Assembly: GCA_030637745.1 (NCBI GenBank)
Contig: DAOWFX010000043.1
Coordinates: 1-64,000 of the forward strand
Direction of reading: 5' to 3'
Length of the DNA stretch: 64,000 nucleotides
DNA from: JAGLOK01 sp023139005
GTDB taxonomy: Bacteria > Bacillota > Clostridia > Christensenellales > UMGS416
Made by a program: the position numbers and the translations under genes. Every line of letters begins with the position of its first letter. The stretch's first letter is position 1. Shown in pieces: positions 42,753 through 51,399 of the stretch. Under the pieces are notes generated by a model. It had not been told where the DNA came from. It searched no databases and worked only from the letters and a program-made list of their open reading frames with translations.

Positions 42753-45485
42753 TTGAATACATTAACAAAAACAAAGGAAGACAGTACAAAATTCTTACGC
42801 ATGTTGTTTGATTCCATAGACAGTGCAATCATTGTTTATGATGTAATCAATCAAGGATTAACAGGTGATGATTATCTTATCAAAGATATGAATGAAACAT
42901 CTATGTTAATTGAACAACACAAATTGGAGGAAGTCAAAGGGAAATCAATTAAAAGCCTTCGTAATAATGTTGAAGAATTTGGCATCATAGAGGTATTTAA
43001 AAAGGTTTGGGACACAGGAGAGCCGGCACACTTTCCTGCAAAAGCATATAAAGAGGGCAATATAGAAGTGTGGTTTGAAAATCGCATATTCAAGCTCCCT
43101 ACAGGAGAGATTGTTGCACTATATGATGATATTACACAACATATACACAAGGAAAATAAGTTAAATAGAAAGCTTATGATGGAAAGTATCATAAAGGATA
43201 TTGCTATGTTGGGGCTTGAAAAAATATCCTTAAACGAGTTTAAAGACAGAGGAATTGAAATACTCGGAACAAGGCTTGAAGCATCTCGAGTATATGTTTT
43301 TGAAAATGATTCCAAAATAAACACCACCAGCATGACAAATGAATGGATAAAAAAGAGCAAACATTCAAGCTTGTATAAATTCCAAAACGTGAATAATAAA
43401 CAACACAATTGGATAATCAATCAAATGAAAAATAATCAGATTATTTCTTATAACAAGATATCTGATATTCCCGACAAATACACACAAAGAATACTACAAA
43501 GATTTGAAATAAATGCCTTTACATTACTTCCGATATTTATTTCCGGAGAATACTATGGTTTTCTAGGATATGATAAGTGTTTATTTGAGTTTGATCATGA
43601 AAATGTGGAAACAGATATTTTGATGACGATATCCAATATCTTTTCAGAAGTTATTACACGAAAAATTGTTGAAAGATCATTAACAGAAAGAGACTTTATG
43701 ATGCGGTCACAATTTGGCTATAGTGAAATTGGCATTATCATAAAAGACAAACACGAAAACACATTTCACGTCAATAAAAAAGCAACAGAAATCATGCGGT
43801 GCACTGAAGAAGAATATGTAAAAATAGATTTCTATAAAGCAACACATCCTGATGATTTAGAAGAAAGCGTCGTATATTATGATGCATTAAAATCAGGAGA
43901 GATAGATAATTATCAGCACCAAAAAAGGATGATTACAGAAGACGGCAGTATTATTTATGTTATTCACACAGGATCTTGTTATAAAAACGAGAAAGGTGAA
44001 GTGAGTCTTATATTTTTAACCATGCAAGACATTACTGACCAGAAGAAGATGGAAAGAGAGCTTTTTGAAGAAAAAGAATATCTCAGGATTACATTGCAAT
44101 CTATCGGTGATGGGGTTATCGCAATTGATAATAATACAAACATCACAATGATTAATACCATAGCAGAAGAAATGACAGGTTACAGATACGATGAAGCTAT
44201 AGGAAAGAAACTTAATGAAGTGTTGGAAATCTATGATAGTGTCTCCAGAGAGAATATTATTAAACCATTAGATAGAGCAATAGAGTCTGAGGAAATCGGT
44301 GAATTAACAGGTGAAGTAATCCTTAAAAGACGAGATGCAACAGAAAGAATTATTTCTGATATTATTACACCAATAAAGAATGTTGACGGAGATATCGCAG
44401 GATATGTACTAGTATTTAGAGATATTACAGAAGAGAAGAGACGAAATGAAAAAATGATTCATATCAGTCAGCATGATGGATTAACAGGATTATATAACAG
44501 AAGATTTTTTGAAGAAGCATTAACACTTTTTGATCAACAAAACAGATATCCTATTTCATTAATTATGGGTGATTTGAATGGACTCAAGATTACTAATGAT
44601 GTATTTGGTCATGAAGTAGGGGATGAATTGTTGATAAAAACTGCTTCAGTTTTAAGAAAACATGCAAGACCTCAAGATATACTTGCGCGTTGGGGAGGCG
44701 ATGAATATGTTATGCTTATGCCGGATACTGATCTTGAAACTGTGCGAAAAATCAATCGTGCAATATACAAAACATGTGGTAAGTATGAGAATACTACAAG
44801 TAGCGAAGTTACTCCATTAAGCATTTCCTTAGGATACGCAACACATGAGGATGATAGCAAAAACATTATGCAGCTTATTAAAGAATCAGAAGATTTCATG
44901 TACAAAGGAAAACTACTAGAAAGCAGAAGTACGCATAGCAATATTATTTCTTCAATCAAGAAAACATTGTTTGAAAAAAGCCATGAGACAGAGGCGCATT
45001 CAGAGCGACTAAAAACTATATGCAATATGATGGGGAAAGCCATTGATCTTAGCGAACAACAACTCAATGATTTAGAACTTTTTGCGATGTTGCATGATAT
45101 TGGTAAGATTACTATTGAAGACAACATTCTGACAAAAGAAGGAGAATTGACTCCTGAGGAGTGGCAAGTGATTGAAAGACATCCAGCTACAGGTTATCGT
45201 ATTGTCCAATCTGCTCCGGAACTTTCGCACATTGCAGATTACATTCTCGCACATCATGAAAGATGGGATGGTAAAGGATATCCACATAGAATAAAAGGCG
45301 AGGCTATTCCCGTACTTGCAAGAATACTTTCAATTATTGATTCATATGATGCAATGATATCTGATAGACCCTACAGAAAAGCAATGAAAAAAGAAATAGC
45401 AATCGAAGAAATAAAAAACTGTGCAGGAAAGCAATATGATCCACGCTTAGTTCATATCTTTTTGGAGATTGCAGATTCAATTTAA
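42753..45485 (+). CDS. PAS/GAF sensor with GGDEF and HD-GYP domains
   Basis: A 910-residue cytoplasmic signalling protein without membrane helices. Order: PAS-like (about 10-130), GAF-like (about 140-305), PAS (about 310-440, ending TMQDITDQKK), PAS (about 450-565, ending VFRDITEEKR), GGDEF (about 575-735; active loop GGDEY at 648-652), HD-GYP (about 745-905; HD at 781-782, HHERWDGKGYP). It couples c-di-GMP synthesis with hydrolysis; the GGDEY variant is compatible with activity, and the HD-GYP set looks complete. Both activities in one chain suggest a signal-gated switch. The start is TTG 42753, with GGAAGTGA five bases upstream. Single gene. Confidence 0.92.
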   Translation: MNTLTKTKEDSTKFLRMLFDSIDSAIIVYDVINQGLTGDDYLIKDMNETSMLIEQHKLEEVKGKSIKSLRNNVEEFGIIEVFKKVWDTGEPAHFPAKAYKEGNIEVWFENRIFKLPTGEIVALYDDITQHIHKENKLNRKLMMESIIKDIAMLGLEKISLNEFKDRGIEILGTRLEASRVYVFENDSKINTTSMTNEWIKKSKHSSLYKFQNVNNKQHNWIINQMKNNQIISYNKISDIPDKYTQRILQRFEINAFTLLPIFISGEYYGFLGYDKCLFEFDHENVETDILMTISNIFSEVITRKIVERSLTERDFMMRSQFGYSEIGIIIKDKHENTFHVNKKATEIMRCTEEEYVKIDFYKATHPDDLEESVVYYDALKSGEIDNYQHQKRMITEDGSIIYVIHTGSCYKNEKGEVSLIFLTMQDITDQKKMERELFEEKEYLRITLQSIGDGVIAIDNNTNITMINTIAEEMTGYRYDEAIGKKLNEVLEIYDSVSRENIIKPLDRAIESEEIGELTGEVILKRRDATERIISDIITPIKNVDGDIAGYVLVFRDITEEKRRNEKMIHISQHDGLTGLYNRRFFEEALTLFDQQNRYPISLIMGDLNGLKITNDVFGHEVGDELLIKTASVLRKHARPQDILARWGGDEYVMLMPDTDLETVRKINRAIYKTCGKYENTTSSEVTPLSISLGYATHEDDSKNIMQLIKESEDFMYKGKLLESRSTHSNIISSIKKTLFEKSHETEAHSERLKTICNMMGKAIDLSEQQLNDLELFAMLHDIGKITIEDNILTKEGELTPEEWQVIERHPATGYRIVQSAPELSHIADYILAHHERWDGKGYPHRIKGEAIPVLARILSIIDSYDAMISDRPYRKAMKKEIAIEEIKNCAGKQYDPRLVHIFLEIADSI

Positions 45486-45529
45486 AACAAATTCCAAAAT
45501 TAATTCAATATTTTAAAAGTCTTGTTTAA

Positions 45530-45558
45530 TTGACTGTACATTATTAATATTGTACAAT
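45530..45558 (+). promoter_or_regulatory. sigma-A promoter of the GT-C-like membrane gene
   Basis: TTGACT (45530-45535), 17-bp spacer, TACAAT (45553-45558). Confidence 0.6.
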
Positions 45559-45585
45559 TATACAAGTATATTTTAGGAGAAGGAT

Positions 45586-47478
45586 ATGAGTTTCATTTTA
45601 TTGTTTTTAATGATTTTATCTATCTCTGTTTTTATTAGTATTATATTTGAAAAACACATTGCAATTACTATCGCTACGTCAGTTTTATTAATAATTATTC
45701 TCTTATATATTTTTTCTTTATTAAATATTTTGTTAGTGGGCTTCTATTTTGTAATTCTGATAGCAGTCTTGGCTTTGATATATGATATCTATTATTTTAT
45801 ACGAAAAGATAGAAGCAAACTAAAATGTTTATACAGCCCGGCTGTCGTAATTTATTTTATATTTTTCTTGATCAGCTTCATAGGTTCAAAAGGTTTAGTA
45901 TTAACGCAGTGGGATGAATTTAGTCACTGGGGTTTGATTGTAAAAAACATGTATTTCTTTGACACGATTGGAAACCATGAGTTTTCAACTGTGCAGTTTG
46001 TAGCTTATCCTCCGGCTGTTGCATTATTTGAATATTTTTATCTTAAATTATCTCCAATTTTAATTGAAGGAAAGATCTTCCTATCTAAAAACATCCTATA
46101 CTTTTCACTACTGATTATTTTATTTAAAGATATTAAGTGGAAACAGGTAGTGCAAATATTGATTCGTTTCATAGTTATAATTTCATTACCGTTAATGTTT
46201 TATTCTGACTTCTATCATTCGCTATTAATTGATGGCCTGCTAGGTGCTGTGTTTGCATATATTATTGTATATTATTACACCAACAAGCTAGATACATATA
46301 AATTAGTTAATATATCTTTGGGTGTATTTGTTTTAACCATCATGAAAGACTCGGGATTTGGGTTGAGTATCATTGCGCTGATTATTATCATGATTGATTT
46401 ATTGTTTGTTGGAAGGGACAAAACAAATCTATATATAAAGAGTGAGAATAATCTAAAGAAGAAATTTAATAAAATAGCATTACTTGTAACACCATTTCTA
46501 TGCATGCTCTTAGGTCGTATTAGTTGGAAAATCTTTAGTAATATAAATGTAGCATCGGATGCAATCAATAAACATACTAGCATTCGTGAAATTATTGACA
46601 CTTTTACAGGTAATCATTCAGAGTATCAAGTACGTGTTGTAAATAATTTCTTTAAGTTTATAACAAACGAAACATTTATATCACATTCTGTTCGGCTTAC
46701 ATATGTCGGTATTTTCATAGTACTTTGCATTCTCGGTATTTTTCTGATTACCAACAGTAAAAGCAAGGCAAAGAAAAGAACCACTATTGCTGTTATTCTT
46801 GTAATAACAGGACTGATTGTCTATACAGGTTATTTATTGTTGTTATATCTATTTGTTTTTTCTTCTCAAGAGGCAGTTGTCCTTGCTGCGTGCCAAAGGT
46901 ATTTATCCACATACCTATTGGCGGCGATATTAATCTTGATATCCTTAATTGTAATAAATACAAAGAAAAAAATAGCTGCATTATTAGTGCTAAGCTTGAT
47001 ATTGCTAATTGATTTGTCACCAATAACTGATTTAACATTATTGTCTCGTATAAAGACTGGACAGAGCGTGGATGCAGTTGCAAAGTATAATACATTAGAA
47101 GAAATTGATAAAAATATTGACTATAAAAAGGACAAGATCTATTTTCTTGATATAAATGCATCGCATATTGGGTATGAATATTGGTTGGCAAGGTACAAGC
47201 TTACCCCAACTAAAATTAATCCGAAATATACGTGGAGAATTGGGCAAGATTACTATGATAACGATCAATATACACTGAACATAAATGTTGATGAGTGGGA
47301 GAAGACATTAATTGATGAAAAATATACCTATGTATATTTATTATATACTTCTGAACGATTCAAAGTGAACTTTGGTAAAGCATTTGAAAATGGTAGTGAT
47401 GACGTTAAAAATGATTCTTTTTATGAAGTTAATGTTATTGATCAAAAAATTGTCTTAAAAAGAATTGAATTATCATAA
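45586..47478 (+). CDS. large membrane protein resembling GT-C glycosyltransferases
   Basis: A 630-residue membrane protein with about 12 helices and a soluble C-terminal 150 residues. After the third or fourth helix there is TQWDEFSHWGLIVKNM, an acidic DE pair in an outer loop of the kind that forms the catalytic site of GT-C enzymes (ArnT, PMT and relatives), which use lipid-linked sugars. The C-terminal outer part (GYEYWLARYKLTPTKIN, YVYLLYTSERF) looks like the soluble domain of such proteins. The function is inferred from topology only; an O-antigen-ligase-like role is an alternative. AGGAGAAGG precedes the ATG. It may act with the LCP protein encoded next. Confidence 0.7.
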   Translation: MSFILLFLMILSISVFISIIFEKHIAITIATSVLLIIILLYIFSLLNILLVGFYFVILIAVLALIYDIYYFIRKDRSKLKCLYSPAVVIYFIFFLISFIGSKGLVLTQWDEFSHWGLIVKNMYFFDTIGNHEFSTVQFVAYPPAVALFEYFYLKLSPILIEGKIFLSKNILYFSLLIILFKDIKWKQVVQILIRFIVIISLPLMFYSDFYHSLLIDGLLGAVFAYIIVYYYTNKLDTYKLVNISLGVFVLTIMKDSGFGLSIIALIIIMIDLLFVGRDKTNLYIKSENNLKKKFNKIALLVTPFLCMLLGRISWKIFSNINVASDAINKHTSIREIIDTFTGNHSEYQVRVVNNFFKFITNETFISHSVRLTYVGIFIVLCILGIFLITNSKSKAKKRTTIAVILVITGLIVYTGYLLLLYLFVFSSQEAVVLAACQRYLSTYLLAAILILISLIVINTKKKIAALLVLSLILLIDLSPITDLTLLSRIKTGQSVDAVAKYNTLEEIDKNIDYKKDKIYFLDINASHIGYEYWLARYKLTPTKINPKYTWRIGQDYYDNDQYTLNINVDEWEKTLIDEKYTYVYLLYTSERFKVNFGKAFENGSDDVKNDSFYEVNVIDQKIVLKRIELS

Positions 47479-47531
47479 GAAAGCATTATTAATTTACTTT
47501 TCAATAAATAATTGTTTACATCTTATATGCC

Positions 47532-47559
47532 TTGATATATTTTGTTCTTATGTTATAAT
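47532..47559 (+). promoter_or_regulatory. sigma-A promoter of the LCP-YhaM operon
   Basis: TTGATA (47532-47537), 16-bp spacer, TGTTATAAT (extended -10, hexamer at 47554-47559). Confidence 0.6.
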
Positions 47560-47634
47560 GTGAAAGTTACAAAATAATTAATATATCCTTTACACATCCT
47601 TAAAAGATTTGTAATAGGATTTGGAGGTTATCCG

Positions 47635-48861
47635 ATGAAAATTGGAACAACAAAGAAGATACTAATGATACTCATGGCAATTGTTATGGTTATACTAGCT
47701 ACTGCCTGTAATAAAGCACCAGTAGATCCCACACAACCTACACTAGCGCCGGAAAATAGTATAGCAACAGTTGACCCTGCAACAGGAGAAACACCGGAAC
47801 CAACAGCTACACCGGATCCATTGGAAGCGTTGAAGTTTTGGAATGTAGATCCAGATAAAAGAGTATATAATATATTGCTTTTAGGTCTTGATGAATTGGA
47901 AGGTACTGCATGGGCACGAAATGATACTACGATGATCCTTCAAATCAATTTGGACAACAATGAACTGAAATTAGTATCGTTTATGCGTGATATGTATGTA
48001 GACATCCCCTCACAAGGGCCTTATCGTTTAAATAATGCACATTATCGTGGCGGACCGGAACTTGCGATACAAACCATGAAATCAGTGTTTGATGTGGACA
48101 TTGACTATTACGCAACTGTTGATTTTATTGCTTTTGAACGAATTATGAAAATTATTGGTCCAGTTGTTATACGTATTATGGATTATGAAATGGAGCACAT
48201 CAACAAACTCGAAAGTGCAGTCTCCATCGATAACGATCCAATGTCTGGAAGTATACAGAATCCGGGGCTCAATGAAATTAATGAATATCAGGCTTTGTCT
48301 TATGCACGCGATCGGCATTCTTCAGGGGACGACAATGAACGTGCTGGTGATTATGGTAGAAACGAGAGACAAAGAGAAATTGTAAAAGCAGCTTGGACAA
48401 AAGTAAAGTCGAATCAACTCGTGGCGATTCCCGCAGCAGTATTTGCAGCCTCTGTATATGCTGAAACTAATATATCTCCCAAATTACTCATAACACTCCT
48501 TCAAACGATGATGGAAAACAACGCAGAAATGATTGATATGGCAATTCCTGTTGAAGGTAAATTTTGGGCAGCATGGATTGAAGAGGATACCAAAACAAAG
48601 TACTCTAGCGATGAATTGTTTGACAAATACGAAAGCGAGAAAGAAAAATTTGAAGAGGATCAAGCAGACGATTCTGCAAGTTCGGGATCTGGAGATCCAT
48701 CTCCCACACCTGCACCTGCACCCACACCTGCAGCCACACAAGAAGACAAGCAGGAGTTTCCAAGTTATGAAACATGGAGATTAAGAAAGGGTTATGCAAG
48801 TGTTATTGATTGGTCACAGAAAAACATTAATGCATTACACGAATTCTTAGGAAGCAACTAA
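47635..48861 (+). CDS. LytR-CpsA-Psr family protein with lipobox
   Basis: A 408-residue envelope enzyme of the LCP family, which attaches teichoic acids or other glycans to peptidoglycan. The core has NILLLGLDELEG, ARNDTTMILQINLDNNELKLVSFMRDMYVDIP, YRLNNAHYRGGPELAIQTM, and SYARDRHSSGDDNERAGDYGRNERQ, with the usual Asp and Arg set. Uncommonly, the N-terminal segment ends in a lipobox-like ILATACNK, so it may be a lipoprotein rather than a one-helix anchored protein; a Thr/Pro linker (PEPTATPDP) follows. Near the end lies a Pro/Ala/Thr repeat (PSPTPAPAPTPAATQ). GGAGG lies seven bases before the ATG. It is coupled to yhaM by TAATG. Confidence 0.9.
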   Translation: MKIGTTKKILMILMAIVMVILATACNKAPVDPTQPTLAPENSIATVDPATGETPEPTATPDPLEALKFWNVDPDKRVYNILLLGLDELEGTAWARNDTTMILQINLDNNELKLVSFMRDMYVDIPSQGPYRLNNAHYRGGPELAIQTMKSVFDVDIDYYATVDFIAFERIMKIIGPVVIRIMDYEMEHINKLESAVSIDNDPMSGSIQNPGLNEINEYQALSYARDRHSSGDDNERAGDYGRNERQREIVKAAWTKVKSNQLVAIPAAVFAASVYAETNISPKLLITLLQTMMENNAEMIDMAIPVEGKFWAAWIEEDTKTKYSSDELFDKYESEKEKFEEDQADDSASSGSGDPSPTPAPAPTPAATQEDKQEFPSYETWRLRKGYASVIDWSQKNINALHEFLGSN

Positions 48862-49823
48862 TGAATATGGATGGAGCAGAGATAAAAAAGCTATCACAGC
48901 TTACAAAGGGAGAAACAGCGATAGTATTTTGCCTTGTGCGGAGTATGAATATCAAAACTTCTACCAATAATAAATCATATGGTGACTATACACTCTGCGA
49001 TGCATCCGGTGAAATGAACGCAAAGCTTTGGGATGTTAGCGATGAAGATGCATGTCCTAAAGTAGGCGATGTCATTAAGGTCAAAGGATTGGTTACAGAG
49101 TGGCAAAACAATCTACAACTAAGGATGGACAAGTTTCGCCCAGTTTCAGATGAAGATGAAGTAGATTTATCTCAGATGATTCCATCTGCACCCTATCCTC
49201 CGGAGGAAATGCTTGCAACCATTAAAGAATATCTTGCTAAGATAAAAGATGATAGCATACGAAAGCTGACAGTTGAAGTGCTTAGAGAATACGCAGAATA
49301 TCTTCCCTTGCATCCCGCTGCGCTTCACAATCATCATGCGATACGATCTGGGCTTTTATATCACACTACCACGATGCTCAAAGCAGCAGATGCTTTGCAT
49401 ACAGTATATCCTGATCTAGATTATGATTTGGTGTATGCTGGAGTAATCATGCATGACATCTGTAAAACGGTGGAAATCAATGCAGAAAATGCAGGTATTG
49501 CAACTGAGTACTCTCGCGATGGATTGCTATTGGGTCATATTGTACAAGGAATCATTGCAATTGAAAAAGCAGGTGAAAAAGTTGGATGTGATCAAGAAAA
49601 GATTGCTATGATACAGCATATGCTTCTGTCGCATCATTATGAGCCTGAATTTGGATCTCCAAGAAGACCAATGTTTCCAGAAGCAGAGTTAGTACACTAT
49701 CTAGATATGATTGACACACGCATGTATGATATGGACAAAGCATTAGGCGATGTGGAAGAAGGAAAGTTTTCTCCTTCGATATGGACACTTCATAAAAGAC
49801 GACTGTACAAAAAGACGTTTTGA
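48861..49823 (+). CDS. yhaM: 3'-5' exoribonuclease YhaM-like
   Basis: A 320-residue cytoplasmic nuclease: an N-terminal OB fold (about 10-95; NNKSYGDYTLCDASGEMNAKLWD) and an HD domain (about 160-305; HNHHAIRSGLLYHTTTM, VIMHDICKT, LLSHHYEPEFGSPRRPMFPEAELVHYLDMID), which matches YhaM of Bacillus in order and size. These are metal-dependent exonucleases that act on short RNA and single-stranded DNA. The start codon overlaps the stop of the LCP gene; AGGAAG sits inside that gene seven bases upstream. A strong terminator follows. Confidence 0.9.
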   Translation: MNMDGAEIKKLSQLTKGETAIVFCLVRSMNIKTSTNNKSYGDYTLCDASGEMNAKLWDVSDEDACPKVGDVIKVKGLVTEWQNNLQLRMDKFRPVSDEDEVDLSQMIPSAPYPPEEMLATIKEYLAKIKDDSIRKLTVEVLREYAEYLPLHPAALHNHHAIRSGLLYHTTTMLKAADALHTVYPDLDYDLVYAGVIMHDICKTVEINAENAGIATEYSRDGLLLGHIVQGIIAIEKAGEKVGCDQEKIAMIQHMLLSHHYEPEFGSPRRPMFPEAELVHYLDMIDTRMYDMDKALGDVEEGKFSPSIWTLHKRRLYKKTF

Positions 49824-49842
49824 ACAAAATCAATAATCAATT

Positions 49843-49869
49843 AAGAACAGCGGATACCGTTGTTCTTTT
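49843..49869 (+). terminator. intrinsic terminator after yhaM
   Basis: 11-bp stem AAGAACAGCGG/CCGTTGTTCTT (one G-T pair) with an ATA loop, then TT and an A/T tail. Confidence 0.8.
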
Positions 49870-49882
49870 AAATTAGAGGCAA

Positions 49883-49912
49883 TTTACTAAACTACTGTAT
49901 ATATAGTATAAT
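49883..49912 (+). promoter_or_regulatory. sigma-A promoter of the sortase gene, leaderless arrangement
   Basis: TTTACT (49883-49888), 18-bp spacer, TATAAT (49907-49912), six bases, ATG at 49919. Confidence 0.65.
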
Positions 49913-49918
49913 GAGATT

Positions 49919-50761
49919 ATGAAAAGAAATGAAAACAAAAAAAAGAAAAGCTCAAAACTATCAAGGATACTTGGGATTTTTGCAATATTATTGATTGTAG
50001 CTGCAATGTCATTGCTTGGATGGAGGTTATGGCAACTTGGTTTACAGACTACAACAGAAAAGGATGTAAGAAGTTTATATAATCCTGATGCAACCAACAC
50101 ACCCACTCCAGATGCAACTGCAACAGCTTATTTGAGACCGGGAGAGCCCACACCAGCACCCACTGCGACACCACAACCATTTGTTATTCCAAAGTTTCAG
50201 CAACTCGTTGAAACCAACCCCGACACAGTAGGCTGGCTTCGTATTCCCAATACTAATATTGACCATGTAGTAATGCAAGGAGATGACAATTATTATTACC
50301 TTGATCATACCTTCTTTGAAGATAAGGCAACTGCAGGATCTATGACATTGGACTTTAGGGTTGATATAGCAGACCTTAGTGGCAATGTGCTTTTATATGG
50401 TCATCATATGCAGGTAGGCAGTATGCTTAATTCACTTGAAAAATATAGAAATGAAAAGTTTTATATCAATAATCCAATCCTATATTTCGACACCATATAC
50501 GAGGAAGCGCAATGGGAAGTTTTTTCTGCATACGTTCAAAGCAATCGCTTTAACTTCTTCAAGACTGACTTTGAAACCAGAGATTATTATTTTAAGTATA
50601 TTAAAGCATTGCAAAGAGAAAGCATCTACGAAACAGGTATTGAACTTTCACCTGATGACATCATCCTTACACTATCAACCTGTGTTTACGATTTTGAAGA
50701 TGCACGGATGGTGGTACATGCACGGCGCAAGAACCTAATACCTGATGAAAACTACGACTGA
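49919..50761 (+). CDS. srtB: class B sortase
   Basis: A 280-residue membrane-anchored transpeptidase: short basic tail, one helix (LSRILGIFAILLIVAAMSLLGW), a Thr/Pro-rich linker (NTPTPDATATA, GEPTPAPTATP), then the sortase fold with NPDTVGWLRIPNTNIDHVVMQG, the His in LLYGHHM (about 162), the Cys in LTLSTCVYDF (C255) and the Arg in MVVHARRK. NPDTVGWLRI and the helix insertion are class B traits. It joins sorting-signal proteins to peptidoglycan or to pili. No LPxTG- or NPQTN-type substrate gene is visible in the window. The gene lacks a Shine-Dalgarno and is predicted leaderless. It is followed by an array of tandem repeats. Confidence 0.92.
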   Translation: MKRNENKKKKSSKLSRILGIFAILLIVAAMSLLGWRLWQLGLQTTTEKDVRSLYNPDATNTPTPDATATAYLRPGEPTPAPTATPQPFVIPKFQQLVETNPDTVGWLRIPNTNIDHVVMQGDDNYYYLDHTFFEDKATAGSMTLDFRVDIADLSGNVLLYGHHMQVGSMLNSLEKYRNEKFYINNPILYFDTIYEEAQWEVFSAYVQSNRFNFFKTDFETRDYYFKYIKALQRESIYETGIELSPDDIILTLSTCVYDFEDARMVVHARRKNLIPDENYD

Positions 50762-51235
50762 TCAGAGCACTCAAAATATTACTATTTCACCGTGAGATTA
50801 TACACAAATATAGTCACATATGTATTGATATGTTCCTAAATTTATTTAATAATCTCACAATGTCTAGTAGTTATTTTGAGCACTCTGATGGCTTTCATGA
50901 AATATCATATAGTAGATTTATTTGCATGGTTCTTGTATGATCATGCTTAATGAATAAGTATATTAACCTCGCACCACCTATAAATATTTTGAGCACTCTG
51001 ATGGTTTTTGTGAAATATCATACAGTATCATTATGTACACAGTTCTTGTAGTAATACACCCAATGAAATTAACTAATAACCTCACAATGTCTAGTAGTTA
51101 TTTTGAGCACTTTGATGGCTTCTGAAAAATATCATACAATAGCTTTATTTACATAGTTCTTGTATTAACATGCTTAACGAATCTATTTATTAATCTCACA
51201 CCGCATATTAACGATTTAAAGCAATTTGATGATAA
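50761..51235. repeat. intergenic tandem array of about 114-bp imperfect repeats
   Basis: Four units begin at 50761, 50874, 50987 and 51101 (periods 113, 113, 114), with a fifth partial one at 51216 (period 115). Shared elements in order are TTTTGAGCACTCTGATGG, ATATCATA, GTTCTTGTA, and AACCTCACAATGTCTAGTAG. Units 1 and 3 end in the same CTCACAATGTCTAGTAGTTA, and unit 1 is the most diverged in its first half. The period is not a multiple of three throughout and all frames are interrupted, so it is not coding. It fills most of the 638 bases between srtB and rmuC; no other gene is seen there. Confidence 0.85.
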
Positions 51236-51343
51236 TCAATGTATAATCGTTGTTTGAATCACACTGACTACAGATTTAAGATTCATAGTTTAAGTTTTTA
51301 CTCCTTCATACTTCTCAACTTCAATAATATCTTGATATAGTAC

Positions 51344-51373
51344 TTCACAAATATGTTCAAATCATGTTACAAT
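51344..51373 (+). promoter_or_regulatory. probable sigma-A promoter of rmuC-mfd
   Basis: TTCACA (51344-51349), 18-bp spacer, TGTTACAAT (extended -10, hexamer 51368-51373). Confidence 0.5.
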
Positions 51374-51399
51374 AACATATCCCAATAATAGGAGAAACC

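Noticed and set aside
50761..51235. CRISPR array
   Set aside because: Unit length is about 114 bp, units differ throughout and there is no constant repeat with variable spacers; no cas gene is present.
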